Shown piece by piece: positions 31,583 to 40,817 of a stretch of 64,000 nucleotides of DNA. The stretch comes from Akkermansiaceae bacterium (lineage in GTDB: Bacteria > Verrucomicrobiota > Verrucomicrobiia > Verrucomicrobiales > Akkermansiaceae). The translations under genes and the position numbers were made by a program. Positions within the stretch are counted from its first letter, which is position 1, and every line of letters starts with the position of its first letter. Below the pieces are notes generated by a model. It had not been told where the DNA came from. It did no database searches and saw only the letters and a program-made list of their open reading frames with translations. Location of the stretch: positions 124,001 through 188,000 of the forward strand of contig CAIXKE010000014.1 in the NCBI GenBank assembly GCA_903919975.1, read 5' to 3'.

Positions 31583-32818
31583 ATGAGTGCATCTCCTCAG
31601 TCCGCAGCCCCAGCAGAGCCCAAACCCGCCCTTCGATTCCGAACCGGAAGATCGACTAACTGGAGCAGCATTTACGACGATGTGTCGGAATCTAAGGAGA
31701 CCGACAGGCTCACGCAGATTCTGAGCGGCGCGCTTACAACCCGCAATCTTTTGGTTCTCACAGGGTCCGGTGCCTCGCGAGCTGTTGGAGGCCCATCAAT
31801 GACGGATCTTTGGGAAAATTGTGAAAACCTAGTCGGGCACACAAATGTCGTAAAACTGGTGAATCACCCTAGAGAAGTGGGGCGTAAAAAAGACATCGAA
31901 CACCTTCTCAGTCTCTGTCTCTTTTACTTGAAACTAAACGACCAAACTAGCGGTCCCGGGAAAGTGGTGAAGGATTACCAAGAGCTAGCGGAAGCCTCGA
32001 TTTCCTCGCTATGTCGCGATTTTATCAAAGATGGGGCAAGCCTCACGCCCTACCACGCGCTGCTTCAAAAATTAGTTCCCCGCCGGAATGACTGGCCGCG
32101 GACCAAGTTCTTCACCACGAACTACGACCTCACATTGGAAACCTCCGCAGAGAAGCTAGGAATGCCATTCATCGACGGTTTTTCATTTGGCTTTCCACGA
32201 CAGTTTCATGGGCGGTGGCTAGATTACGATTTTGTTCGTCGTGGTAAAGAAAAGGCGGGCGCAGAATTCCTCGACGGTGTTTTCCAACTTTTGAAGCTTC
32301 ACGGATCGATAGACTGGGAACACGACAAAACTTCGAATTCAGTCAGCCGCATAACATCGACCAATAGCCCACACCTAGTTTACCCACGGGATGAAAAATT
32401 CGCTTTGTCCTACGAGCAACCGTTCTTGGAAATGATTTCACGATACCAAGCCGCTTTGCGTGAGCCTGATACCTGTCTTGTGGTTATTGGCTTCGGCTTC
32501 AACGACCACCACTTGGTACAGCCCATCCGAACCGCATTGCTCTCAAATCCGAGCACCTTCAAAGTGGTCATCGCGGACTACGAAATTGAAAAGAAACTCG
32601 CGTCCGAAACAAATTGCTTCGCTTCGTGGAAAGAACTAGCGGCATGCCAAGAGGCAGGTGCCGACATTACTTTCGTTGAAGGATCATTTTCAAATTTCAC
32701 TTCGATATTACCCAGCTTTTCCGACGCTAGGAAGAGCGACGATCTACTTCTACGTCTCGTAAAAGCATTTGAGCCAGCCCGTCAATCAGCATCAACCGCC
32801 GACTCTTCCAACGTATGA
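31583..32818 (+). CDS. SIR2-like NADase, SIR2-HerA defence system
   Basis: 411 aa. SIR2 motifs in order: LVLTGSGASRAVGGPSMTDL (~57-76), FFTTNYDLTLETSAEKLGMP (~177-196), FQLLKLHGSIDWEHD (~232-246) and CLVVIGFGFNDHHLVQPI (~300-317). It lacks sirtuin-type Zn cysteines. The next gene, overlapping by ATGA, is a HerA-type ATPase. This two-gene arrangement is the known SIR2-HerA anti-phage system, in which the complex degrades NAD+ and DNA. Composition is AT-richer than the surrounding DISARM region. Confidence 0.9.
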   Translation: MSASPQSAAPAEPKPALRFRTGRSTNWSSIYDDVSESKETDRLTQILSGALTTRNLLVLTGSGASRAVGGPSMTDLWENCENLVGHTNVVKLVNHPREVGRKKDIEHLLSLCLFYLKLNDQTSGPGKVVKDYQELAEASISSLCRDFIKDGASLTPYHALLQKLVPRRNDWPRTKFFTTNYDLTLETSAEKLGMPFIDGFSFGFPRQFHGRWLDYDFVRRGKEKAGAEFLDGVFQLLKLHGSIDWEHDKTSNSVSRITSTNSPHLVYPRDEKFALSYEQPFLEMISRYQAALREPDTCLVVIGFGFNDHHLVQPIRTALLSNPSTFKVVIADYEIEKKLASETNCFASWKELAACQEAGADITFVEGSFSNFTSILPSFSDARKSDDLLLRLVKAFEPARQSASTADSSNV

Positions 32819-34557
32819 GCGAACATAATCTCCTCAGGCCTTTTGAACCAATACGTCGAGTAGGTTCTGTCACAACCGTTTTTCCAGATGCCGTCCTTAT
32901 CAACCTTGAAGGGGAAAGTCAAAAATCTGGCAGAATCATGAACGGCTCCCCCTTCGGTGGTGGTAGTGTCGGTGACTTCGTGGTGATCGACTGCGACACC
33001 CACGCCGTGTTTGCTCGAGTTATGGAGGTAAGATTGCCCATGACTGAACGCCATGACCTCGATCCGTCCATGGGGCAAATATTATCTCCCCATCCGATGG
33101 CGAAGCTTCATCTACTTGGTGCGCTTGATCTCGCTAAAAACTCCGTAGTCGGGGGCATTTCCAAACACCCTGTCCTAGGTGCCCAAGTCTACGGGGCCTC
33201 AGCAGAGACTGTGGGTAGGTTTGCCAAAGCGATGGCGTCTCAAGGAAAGCTTCCCGGCGATCAAGTATCTCTAGCCATTGGTCATGTAAAAGATGCATCC
33301 TCTACTCCAGTTAGGCTTTCAATAAAAGGACTTTTTTCGAGGCATTGTGCGATTCTTGGCGCTACGGGTGGTGGTAAAAGTACCACTATCGCCACTATCC
33401 TCCATTCGTGTCGCGAGCAATTACCCAGGTGCAAAATTCTCCTCATTGACGCTACCGGTGAATTCGCCGGTGCAGCTAATGGCCAGACATCCTGCTTTCT
33501 GGGTTCAGGTAACGCTCCAGAAGGAGAAAAAAGGGTTCGTATTCCCAGCGATAATCTTCGGGAATCCGACTATTTCGCAATTCTCAACCCATCACCCACG
33601 CAGCGAATCAAGCTCTCTGAGGCGATCCGCAGCCTCCGCTTGGTGAAATTGCTGGAGGATGAAACCTACGCAACAGAGAAAGAAGCCCTGAAAGATTACT
33701 TGAGCCCACGAGGGACAGTCAAAAAACGCGATCTCGAAAGGTTGAATTTCTTCAAGATCATCTCCAATAAAACGTTCGCTCAAAATCTAGAAAGCCCAGA
33801 TTCAAAATTTGATTTCACTAAACTGGCAGACCAAGTGCTCCATGAATGCGTCAAGGAGGCTGGTGAAAAATGGGTTGAAGATCAAAACTCCCAAGGCTGG
33901 TGCCAGCCTTTGGTATCAAAAATCCGCATCTTCAATCATTCAGATTCGTGGAAGCCGATCTTCGGTGATCCCACGCCCCCTTCATTGTTTCAAGAAATCC
34001 AAACGTTCCTTGCTAGCGAAGAGCAGATGCTCCGCATCAACTTGAGCCAACTGAGTTTTGATGTCGGATTACGAGAAATTGCTGTCAACTTGATTGGACG
34101 ATGGCTCGGGGATTTTATTCGTGATTTTAATCTTACCAAAAAAGCCCCAGTAGTCGTTTTTCTCGACGAGGCCCATAATTTTCTCAACCAACACTTAGGA
34201 GATGATGACCTTCGCTACAAGCTAGACGCCTTTGAAAAGCTGGCCAAAGAAGGGCGTAAATACTGGCTTAGCCTAGTTCTTTCCACGCAACAGCCACGCG
34301 ACATTCCAGCGGGTATCCTGAGCCAGATGGGAACACTTATTGTTCATCGTCTCATCAATGAAGCCGACCGGCGGGTGGTGGAAATGGCTTGCGGTCAAAT
34401 TGACGCCGCTGCTGCCAGATTTGTTCCGAACCTCGCTCCCGGCGAGGCTGCAATCATCGGAATCGACTTTCCTATCCCACTGACGATTCAAGTCGATCTG
34501 CCTCCGGATCATGCGAAACCTAGCTCTGCTAGTCCGGACTATGGAAAGTGGATTTAA
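32815..34557 (+). CDS. HerA-like ATPase, SIR2-HerA defence system
   Basis: 580 aa. The N-terminal ~100 residues form a HAS-barrel-like beta domain (GSVTTVFPDAVLINLEGESQ; GDFVVIDCDTHAVFARVMEV). Walker A is CAILGATGGGKSTTIATILH (~182), and KILLIDATGEFAG follows. Walker B is VVVFLDEAHNFLNQHL (~447). The arginine-finger/sensor part is LSLVLSTQQPRDIPAGILSQ, then RLINEADRRVVEMA and LAPGEAAIIG. HerA ATPases are hexameric DNA translocases. It overlaps the SIR2 gene by 4 bp, so the two are translated in a coupled way. Confidence 0.92.
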   Translation: MSEHNLLRPFEPIRRVGSVTTVFPDAVLINLEGESQKSGRIMNGSPFGGGSVGDFVVIDCDTHAVFARVMEVRLPMTERHDLDPSMGQILSPHPMAKLHLLGALDLAKNSVVGGISKHPVLGAQVYGASAETVGRFAKAMASQGKLPGDQVSLAIGHVKDASSTPVRLSIKGLFSRHCAILGATGGGKSTTIATILHSCREQLPRCKILLIDATGEFAGAANGQTSCFLGSGNAPEGEKRVRIPSDNLRESDYFAILNPSPTQRIKLSEAIRSLRLVKLLEDETYATEKEALKDYLSPRGTVKKRDLERLNFFKIISNKTFAQNLESPDSKFDFTKLADQVLHECVKEAGEKWVEDQNSQGWCQPLVSKIRIFNHSDSWKPIFGDPTPPSLFQEIQTFLASEEQMLRINLSQLSFDVGLREIAVNLIGRWLGDFIRDFNLTKKAPVVVFLDEAHNFLNQHLGDDDLRYKLDAFEKLAKEGRKYWLSLVLSTQQPRDIPAGILSQMGTLIVHRLINEADRRVVEMACGQIDAAAARFVPNLAPGEAAIIGIDFPIPLTIQVDLPPDHAKPSSASPDYGKWI

Positions 34558-34603
34558 TAGCACTGAATTGCGGATAGCGAAACTGTGATAACTGCGGATA
34601 CCA

Positions 34604-35527
34604 ATGATCTCCCTTGGCCCCTTCCTCATTTCAAGCAGCCATCCGGACACCCCGGATGGAAAGTTCCGCCATGCCGGATTCAGCATGGAACTCGTCTGTA
34701 ATGGGATCTTGTTCCAACTGCCCATCTACAAGGATGCGTCCCACATGGGCGGGCAATACGCCACCTTCGACGAATTCTATTTCCCGGAACCCGAAAACGA
34801 CTGGCCCGTCGAATTCACCTTCCGCTGGATTCACGACAAACCAACGCCCTACGGGCGCTTTGTCGCCATGTCACCCCTTCTGGTTGAAATCTTCAACACC
34901 CTGAAGCCAGCCATGGCGATGGAAGATTTCCTCCGGGATTTTCGCGCCAACATCCCAATCAACAGCAACAGTCGGTGCGAATTGGGGGAGCTCTCGCCAA
35001 ACGAGCTGAAACTGACGGACACTCTAGCCGCTCTCGGTTTTATCGTATCCTCCGCAGACTGCTTTGGTGTCGCCTTGAATGTGAACATCGCCTGGTCGTT
35101 TCATGACCAAATCTCAGGATGGAAAAACATCACCGCCGGCTACATCGAGTTCCGACCGCGATGCGGAAAACTCAATGATGGCAAATGGATCGGGCAACGG
35201 TGGCAGGAATGCATCGAAAGCCATTACTTTAAACGATTCGCCGCAGTCGCTCCTCCGAAACCGATCCAATGCCTCCGGGGCCCGGAAGACATCCATAATC
35301 TCCTCACGCATTTTGAATGGAGCACCACTACCCGCCACAGCGAAGCGGAACTCCGCAAAATGCGAATAGAAGCGATCCGGAAAAATCCGGATCTCTGGAC
35401 GAAATCCAAGCAACTCGCCGAATTGCTCAAAATGCAGGGCTTGTATTCACCCAGCACCGGTGTTTCCCAAATCATGAAGTTCCTACCGGGCCTCCTCGAA
35501 AAGGCACGAAAAACACAAACCGGCTAA
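34604..35527 (+). CDS. hypothetical 307-aa protein downstream of SIR2-HerA
   Basis: Unrecognised. The N-terminus (MISLGPFLISSSHPDTPDGK) and the middle (FVSS... SADCFGVALNVNIAWSF; ITAGYIEFRPRCGKLNDGKW) look like a beta-rich domain. The C-terminal ~90 residues are helical and basic (AELRKMRIEAIRKNPDLWTKSKQLAELLKMQ...PGLLEKARKTQ) with an NPDLW segment that suggests a small helix-turn-helix. The start lies 47 bp after the HerA stop on the same strand, close enough for co-transcription. It may be an island-core gene and not a third defence component. Confidence 0.7.
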   Translation: MISLGPFLISSSHPDTPDGKFRHAGFSMELVCNGILFQLPIYKDASHMGGQYATFDEFYFPEPENDWPVEFTFRWIHDKPTPYGRFVAMSPLLVEIFNTLKPAMAMEDFLRDFRANIPINSNSRCELGELSPNELKLTDTLAALGFIVSSADCFGVALNVNIAWSFHDQISGWKNITAGYIEFRPRCGKLNDGKWIGQRWQECIESHYFKRFAAVAPPKPIQCLRGPEDIHNLLTHFEWSTTTRHSEAELRKMRIEAIRKNPDLWTKSKQLAELLKMQGLYSPSTGVSQIMKFLPGLLEKARKTQTG

Positions 35528-36188
35528 CATCCACATCCTTAAATCTTTAGAACATCATGCTCAGATCGACCTATAAGATGTCCGTAATATTTTCCTCGCA
35601 GGAATCGACCGTGAACCTCATTCCCCATAACCTTGGTGGTGACCCGGCATTATCTGATCTTGCTGCTGGATAATTATGAATGGGGAGCAGGAGCCGAAAA
35701 AGGAACGCAGTCCTTCGGCATCAGCGGGGAGAAGAAGGAAGATGGGCTTTGAATCGGGGAGTCTCATGGTACCAACATCGGGATCTAGGGGCTGTTCCTC
35801 GATTGTGACAACGGTTGCTTTCCACCTTCGGTTAAACCATCCTCTCCCGGCCGGCTTCCTGTTTCTCCCTGTGTCTTCCCACTCACCCTCACTTTTCTCG
35901 TGCCAATCTTGCCGCTTCATAATCCACGACTGCGTTAAAACTCCGTCCACCCACGACACAGAAGGCAGCAAACGCCTACAGAATAAGCCCGCGCTATCCA
36001 TTCTCCTCCTGTTGTCGGACGCTACGGGTGAGCGGAATGCCGATAACTTGGAAACACGCGATTTGGTCAGGGAAATACCAAGCAATCGCTTCCCGGAAGA
36101 TCCACCCAGATTCTATTTCCAGCTCCTCCCTTTGGCTTTCTCATGGCGGACACCTTTGATATTAAGACATCTTGGAACTAGACGTATT
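35528..36188. other. 661-bp region without a convincing gene
   Basis: Frames of about 150-180 codons exist on both strands but are Ser/Pro/Arg-rich, overlap each other and the 3' end of the PIN gene, and show no conserved motif. I regard the stretch as non-coding or as decayed sequence. Confidence 0.5.
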
Positions 36189-36662
36189 TCAGAATCTCCA
36201 TTTTTCCCGCCGCATCATCTCCACTAAAGTAATGCAAGGTATTTCTTCTTTGATACAGACATCAGGAATGTAAAGAGATCGCTTCGGGTGCTTTTTCAAC
36301 TTGGCAGATGTCTCATGTGTCACAACCGTCCATTTATTTATTTTAGCCAAGGCAATCAAAAATGGGTCCGCTTCTTCATGGAATGATTCTGAGTCTATCA
36401 GTTGCCGATATGATTTTACAATATTAGCTGTTTCCGCCTGAAGTTCCGAATTATGTGGGCGGAAGATTCCTCTTTGACTTTTCGCCCATGCACGGAGTGG
36501 TGGGCTTCCCACACGACCGATTTCAATATACACACTATCAGGTGCTGCTATTCGCCCTGCCCTAGCTAATTCTTCTACATTTTGGACTAGCGTTGGAAAC
36601 ACATCTGGCGGATAAAGCCGGGACCACCAGTCAATGAAAATATTAGTGTCTACACAGTACAT
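36189..36662 (-). CDS. PIN-domain toxin (DUF4411)
   Basis: 157 aa. MYCVDTNIFIDWWSRLYPPD starts with the first catalytic Asp (D5) and the Y-P-x-D segment typical of DUF4411; IAAPDSVYIEI follows with a conserved Glu, EEADPFLIALAKINKWTVVT gives the central acidic residue, and LYIPDVCIKEEI the last Asp. PIN proteins are Mg-dependent RNases. The partner gene 28 bp upstream on the same strand encodes an XRE-ImmA/IrrE protein, the usual antitoxin neighbour of DUF4411. Confidence 0.88.
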   Translation of the reverse strand: MYCVDTNIFIDWWSRLYPPDVFPTLVQNVEELARAGRIAAPDSVYIEIGRVGSPPLRAWAKSQRGIFRPHNSELQAETANIVKSYRQLIDSESFHEEADPFLIALAKINKWTVVTHETSAKLKKHPKRSLYIPDVCIKEEIPCITLVEMMRREKWRF

Positions 36663-36690
36663 AAATTGTTATATTACAAAGTGGAATGGA

Positions 36691-37851
36691 CTATAAGTGC
36701 CGATGGAGTGTTTGCACTTGCTCGAAATTCACATTTAGATAATTGGCGGCATCTGTTGAGGTGATTCGCTCCAGAGCAAGAGCTTCGACAACTATTCTGG
36801 CAAAAGACTTACCCACCCGATGAAGGACTTTCTCTGACTGAGTGGCGCTGCCAAATTTGGATTTCGGCAATGGATTATCCTGCCAGTTCGCCCTGTCTTC
36901 TTTCCAACGACTGTAGGCAGCAGGACGGCATTTGCCATATTTCAACAGGCGTGTGGCCATCGCCGTTGGAGTCACTGTATAGCGTCGAGCTAGCCAGTTG
37001 ATATCCTCCCTGCCCCAATCACCCTTGTGAGTGAATACAAGATGCTCTGATAAAAGCTCATCTCTGGGTACTAACACCTGTCCAGCCACCTCATCCACAA
37101 AGCGCTCCAGTTCGTTCCAATCAGAAGAAGACCTATTTTCATCAATGGCTGATACCTCTTCATGGGCATTGGCGAGCATCAGATGCACCAACTCATGAAC
37201 TAAGGTGAATGGCTTTGATAGCGGAACTTCCTTGGCGTTTACTCCGATAACAGGCAATGGAAACCTCAACAGAGATAAGCCACGAGCTTCATCGATCCTA
37301 ACATTAGAAAACTGAAATACCAAAACGCCAAGTCCTTCGACAGCGTCGCTCCACGCGCCCCACGCTTGCAACTCATTACCCCATCCTTTTTGGGTTGCTG
37401 AACTGATGCCAAGCAGGTTACGGAGTTCTCGGGCGACGATGGCTGTATCATTGCTGATGGATGCATGAAGAGTGAATGACGTTGGTTCGTTATCCATTTC
37501 GGCCAGCAGATTCATCGCAACGCAACGACGTTGGATCATGTCCCGCAAGGCGAACCGGAGTTCAGGGCTCTCTTTCCCTGGCTTAACTCCCGGCAAGCGT
37601 CGGTATTCCTTGGATAGCGCATCAGAAACCGGGGCTTCCTCCATAAACAGGACTGAATATGGGCGATGATACATACCCGCCAGCCTTTCAGCCTCTTTCA
37701 AGGTCGGCACCAAGGCACCCGATTCCCATGCCTCCAATTGATGCAATGTGTATCCGGATCGCTCGGCCGCCATTGAAAGAGTCATACCCGCATCATTCCT
37801 CGCCCAAGCAAGCATTGCTGGATTGATCAGAGCTGCAATATGATCGGACAT
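36691..37851 (-). CDS. XRE-type regulator with ImmA/IrrE peptidase domain (antitoxin)
   Basis: 386 aa from ATG 37851 (MSDHIAALINPAMLAWARND); an ATG nine codons earlier is the alternative. The N-terminal helix-turn-helix is AGMTLSMAAERSGYTLHQLE; the ImmA/IrrE zinc-peptidase motif is FTLVHELVHLMLANAHEEVS (~213-232) with a downstream ERFVDEVAGQVLVPRDELL. This is the standard antitoxin-side partner of DUF4411 PIN toxins. It precedes the toxin, so the pair is probably autoregulated by the HTH domain. Confidence 0.88.
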   Translation of the reverse strand: MSDHIAALINPAMLAWARNDAGMTLSMAAERSGYTLHQLEAWESGALVPTLKEAERLAGMYHRPYSVLFMEEAPVSDALSKEYRRLPGVKPGKESPELRFALRDMIQRRCVAMNLLAEMDNEPTSFTLHASISNDTAIVARELRNLLGISSATQKGWGNELQAWGAWSDAVEGLGVLVFQFSNVRIDEARGLSLLRFPLPVIGVNAKEVPLSKPFTLVHELVHLMLANAHEEVSAIDENRSSSDWNELERFVDEVAGQVLVPRDELLSEHLVFTHKGDWGREDINWLARRYTVTPTAMATRLLKYGKCRPAAYSRWKEDRANWQDNPLPKSKFGSATQSEKVLHRVGKSFARIVVEALALERITSTDAANYLNVNFEQVQTLHRHL

Positions 37852-38069
37852 TATACAAGTGAGACAGACAGAATACACCCAAGTTCCCCATCATTAAGAA
37901 ATGACAGTAGCACGTCGGATGTCAAACGCGCTGGAGTGCGTCTGTAATTCAAATCAGACGACTAGAAACTGCCGTTTATTGTTCGGAGAATCAAAGCAAA
38001 AACTCGCGAAAAATCGCGGTGCGATAATGCCTCCCAACCGCGAGTTCCGCCGAGTGCTAGGGGAAACGG

Positions 38070-38722
38070 AAGTCAATCGAAGCTTTTGACGACTGCATCC
38101 ACGTCGAGGCGGTTCTCAACATTGATGAAATGTGGGCATAGCTGCCGTTGAACTTGCGACAACCGGACTTCGTCCGCGACATCAGTAGGATGATCACGAC
38201 CACCTTTGCCCTCATCACATCTCCCCGGCGATCAAGGATTCGGTCATGGCTAATCCCAACAATTACCTCCCGATACTGGCCAGCACACAGAAGCCCGACG
38301 GGTTGATCACCTTGGAAGGTCCGGCCAGGCTCTATGCCGCCGCCATTCATACCACGGCGGAACTCTGCCTGACAAAAAACGACAGGTTATCCATGGCGTA
38401 TGGGGCGTTGTGATGGGAGACCGGCTCTAGCACCTGCTGCGCGGGGACGAAATCCCGGACATCGTTTCGACTAAAGCATCGGCGACAGTCACGTTCTCCC
38501 GCCAGTCAACCGCCACACGGACGCCGCCTGGCAAGTCTTCCATCGCGGACGCAACAGTCGGCAACGACGAAAGGCAACAGCGCCTTGATGCCACCATCGA
38601 CCGAGCGCCGCGCCCGCTACGGCCACAGCGTTGTCTGTTTCGGCAGCGTCCAAGACAACCGGGACTCCGCACCCATGCGAATCAGTTTCACTCATATCCC
38701 GAATTCAGATTTGGAAGAATAG
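38070..38722 (+). pseudogene. decayed Y-family polymerase copy
   Basis: Matches the C-terminal two thirds of the polymerase at 29770-31062: DDCIHVEAVLNIDEMWA then a stop where the intact copy has W, LPLNLRQPDFVRDIS, HGVWGVVMGDRL then a stop, HLLRGDEIPDIVS, and QQRLDATIDR near the end. There are several frameshifts and a large internal deletion (the segment between PPDNRHPDKAWPV and SAIADVMTGNDEKQQ). It terminates in the same ...EE/EA-stop-CACAC context and is followed by an almost identical terminator. So it is a paralogous relic from a duplication or a second element. Confidence 0.9.
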
Positions 38723-38778
38723 CACACAGCCTCGGTAATTCTGCTCCTAGCAAGCCGGTCACTCCTCAAAACAAAAAA

Positions 38779-38807
38779 CCCGCCCAAGCTTGACTGGGCG
38801 GGTTTTT
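38779..38807 (+). terminator. intrinsic terminator behind the polymerase relic
   Basis: Stem cccgccc (38779-38785) / gggcggg (38796-38802), loop aagcttgact, A-run before and TTTTT after. Homologous to the terminator at 31105-31137. Confidence 0.95.
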
Positions 38808-38898
38808 ATTGTAATAAAAAGGTCGCTACAACCTTGAACAAATCATTACATAGCCCGCCCGGTAGTCAAGCCGGAAGGAGAGAGTTCACACCGTTTTT

Positions 38899-40761
38899 GT
38901 GACCTCCGAGGATCGTTATTTTTACAAGCTTGGATTTTTGGGCAGGACTTACCAAGTCGATGACCTCAGGCATCGGGACTACTCCGCCAAGGCTTATTCA
39001 GAATGGGCAGTTCTTCGCGACCAACTCAATGATCGGTTTCATGAAGCATGTGCCCCCCTATATTTTTGGGAAGCTTCTTGCCAATCTGGTGTGTACGTAA
39101 GGAAAGAAATCAGAAATGACGGAAGTGATCAGGTAAGCACCAGCCCGGAGTATGCCCGAGCAGTCCAGCTGCGCTACCGGCTCGAACACGACTTTCGCAA
39201 GGAAGTCGAGTGTCCGGTATCAACCCGGTCGCTGACCCAAGATGCATTCCATATTTACCTGCAACTCGCCCAAGAGGAGACTATTGCCGCCAAAGGGATG
39301 GCATTCGCATTTACGCTTACCGGCGATTTTGCGAAGCGGCTTGCTATCCTCAAGGACATCCGGAGGGCTGGTTTCCGGGTCCACTACACCATTGGATGCA
39401 AAGTCGCCCGGTTCAGCGATCCTTCCTTCCCTCCCTACGACGGCGAGGTCAAAGGGCGTCTGGCCGTTCTTTCACATGAAAAGAAAACTAAGGAAAGAAA
39501 GCCGAAGTCCTTGGGTGACCTCACGGACATTCCGGATGACGTCCCGGTGGCGAAGCCTGGCAAACGGGGTCCCTGCCGTCGCTATTTGGGGACACCAAAG
39601 GGCGATCAAACAATAAAGATCCCCCGGGTAATTCCACACCTTCACGGCCTCGCTGTCGTCACCGACCCTGAAATGTCAGACCCTCTGGGCAAACTGCAAT
39701 CAATCCTCGGGACATCGTTTGTTAAACGGGTCACTGCCTCCAACCCACTCAGGATGACCACTGGTCATAAGGGTAAGACGGCTGCGGTTGCCGAAGGCCT
39801 GCTGGCCTACGCCGTGTATATGGCCAAGAACTACGATCAGCCTTGTCCGATCAGAAACTTGAAACGCTCAAGTATAGGGGGTGGTGCCCAGAGGCTAACC
39901 AAGCTCGAAAAAAAGAACCTTCACCCGCGAGCCACCCGTGGCGAGCTTGAGGCATACCAAAAGGCAAAGGAGATCGTCCGTGTTAAGCTCAAGCGTCCGC
40001 GGACCGGAAAGCAGACGTGGATTTACCGCCATCGGCGAAAAATTTGGGCCATAGCCGGCCTTCCGGTTTACGATTATCCCGCAAAAGTAATCCTCAGGAA
40101 TGGCTACAGCCACAATATCAGGCCCCAATGGGGAGAAACCATAATTCACCAAGATCTAATCCATTCCGGGAATGCCAAAAGCAAGAACGGCCTGTTTGAA
40201 AACAGAGGGATGGTCACCTATATCCCATGCGAATATTCGCGTCCCCTAGTTTGGCAAGAGCATGCGGCCGACAGGTTCCGCCAACATATCGGTCAAAACA
40301 TACGCCATCCCGATGGCACGCTTACCGATAAGGCGCGATCCCTGATCAAATCCAGAATCCGCAAGTTTGACGGACATTTGACCACGGCGAGCCTCCTACT
40401 CATTGAAGAAGGAGTTCTCATGAGTGACGGAACACTGAGCGACAAAGCCAGAAATCATGTGATCGAGGGATGGCGTAAGCCGACCGGCAGGTTGACTGAC
40501 AAAGGAAAAAGAAAGGGGTTGTCTCATCGCTGTTGGACTGCCGATGAAATCGAAGAGATAAAGGGCAAAACCCTTTACGAGACCCACTCTGGAATCTGCG
40601 AACTTGAGTTGATTCTCCACATCTGTCGATTCCGGCGGGTGATTGAGGTCTCCGAATCCCCGGATTGCCCGATTTTTAAATATCACTCGTATTCCGGCCA
40701 GCTCCGGCCGCACGCGGACACAATCCTGCCAGCCGATCCCCTATCCCCAACGCCCGGGTAG
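38899..40761 (+). CDS. putative HUH replication-initiator-like protein, 620 aa
   Basis: GTG start at 38899 with GGAAGGAGAG about 18 bp upstream. Three motifs in the order expected for rolling-circle HUH endonucleases are visible: AFAFTLTGDFAKRL (~133-147, like motif I FLTLT), VIPHLHGLAVVTD (~242-254, the H-x-H metal site), and GLLAYAVYMAKNYDQ (~298-312, Tyr/Lys like motif III). The C-terminal ~250 residues contain QTWIYRHRRKIWAIAGLPV and tandem KARSLIKSRIRKFDG / KARNHVIEGWRKPTG segments that look like a helical DNA-binding tail. No close family was recognised. A replication or transposition initiator of the island is the best guess; family membership is inference. Confidence 0.6.
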   Translation: MTSEDRYFYKLGFLGRTYQVDDLRHRDYSAKAYSEWAVLRDQLNDRFHEACAPLYFWEASCQSGVYVRKEIRNDGSDQVSTSPEYARAVQLRYRLEHDFRKEVECPVSTRSLTQDAFHIYLQLAQEETIAAKGMAFAFTLTGDFAKRLAILKDIRRAGFRVHYTIGCKVARFSDPSFPPYDGEVKGRLAVLSHEKKTKERKPKSLGDLTDIPDDVPVAKPGKRGPCRRYLGTPKGDQTIKIPRVIPHLHGLAVVTDPEMSDPLGKLQSILGTSFVKRVTASNPLRMTTGHKGKTAAVAEGLLAYAVYMAKNYDQPCPIRNLKRSSIGGGAQRLTKLEKKNLHPRATRGELEAYQKAKEIVRVKLKRPRTGKQTWIYRHRRKIWAIAGLPVYDYPAKVILRNGYSHNIRPQWGETIIHQDLIHSGNAKSKNGLFENRGMVTYIPCEYSRPLVWQEHAADRFRQHIGQNIRHPDGTLTDKARSLIKSRIRKFDGHLTTASLLLIEEGVLMSDGTLSDKARNHVIEGWRKPTGRLTDKGKRKGLSHRCWTADEIEEIKGKTLYETHSGICELELILHICRFRRVIEVSESPDCPIFKYHSYSGQLRPHADTILPADPLSPTPG

Positions 40762-40817
40762 CTTGTGCGATGAGCTTTCATGCCGACGCTCGATCCTTTG
40801 CAGTTAGAGAAACGCGC

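Noticed and set aside
35676-36227. 183-codon plus-strand ORF after the 307-aa gene
   Set aside because: Ser/Pro/Arg-rich, no motif, and it runs into the PIN toxin gene on the other strand.
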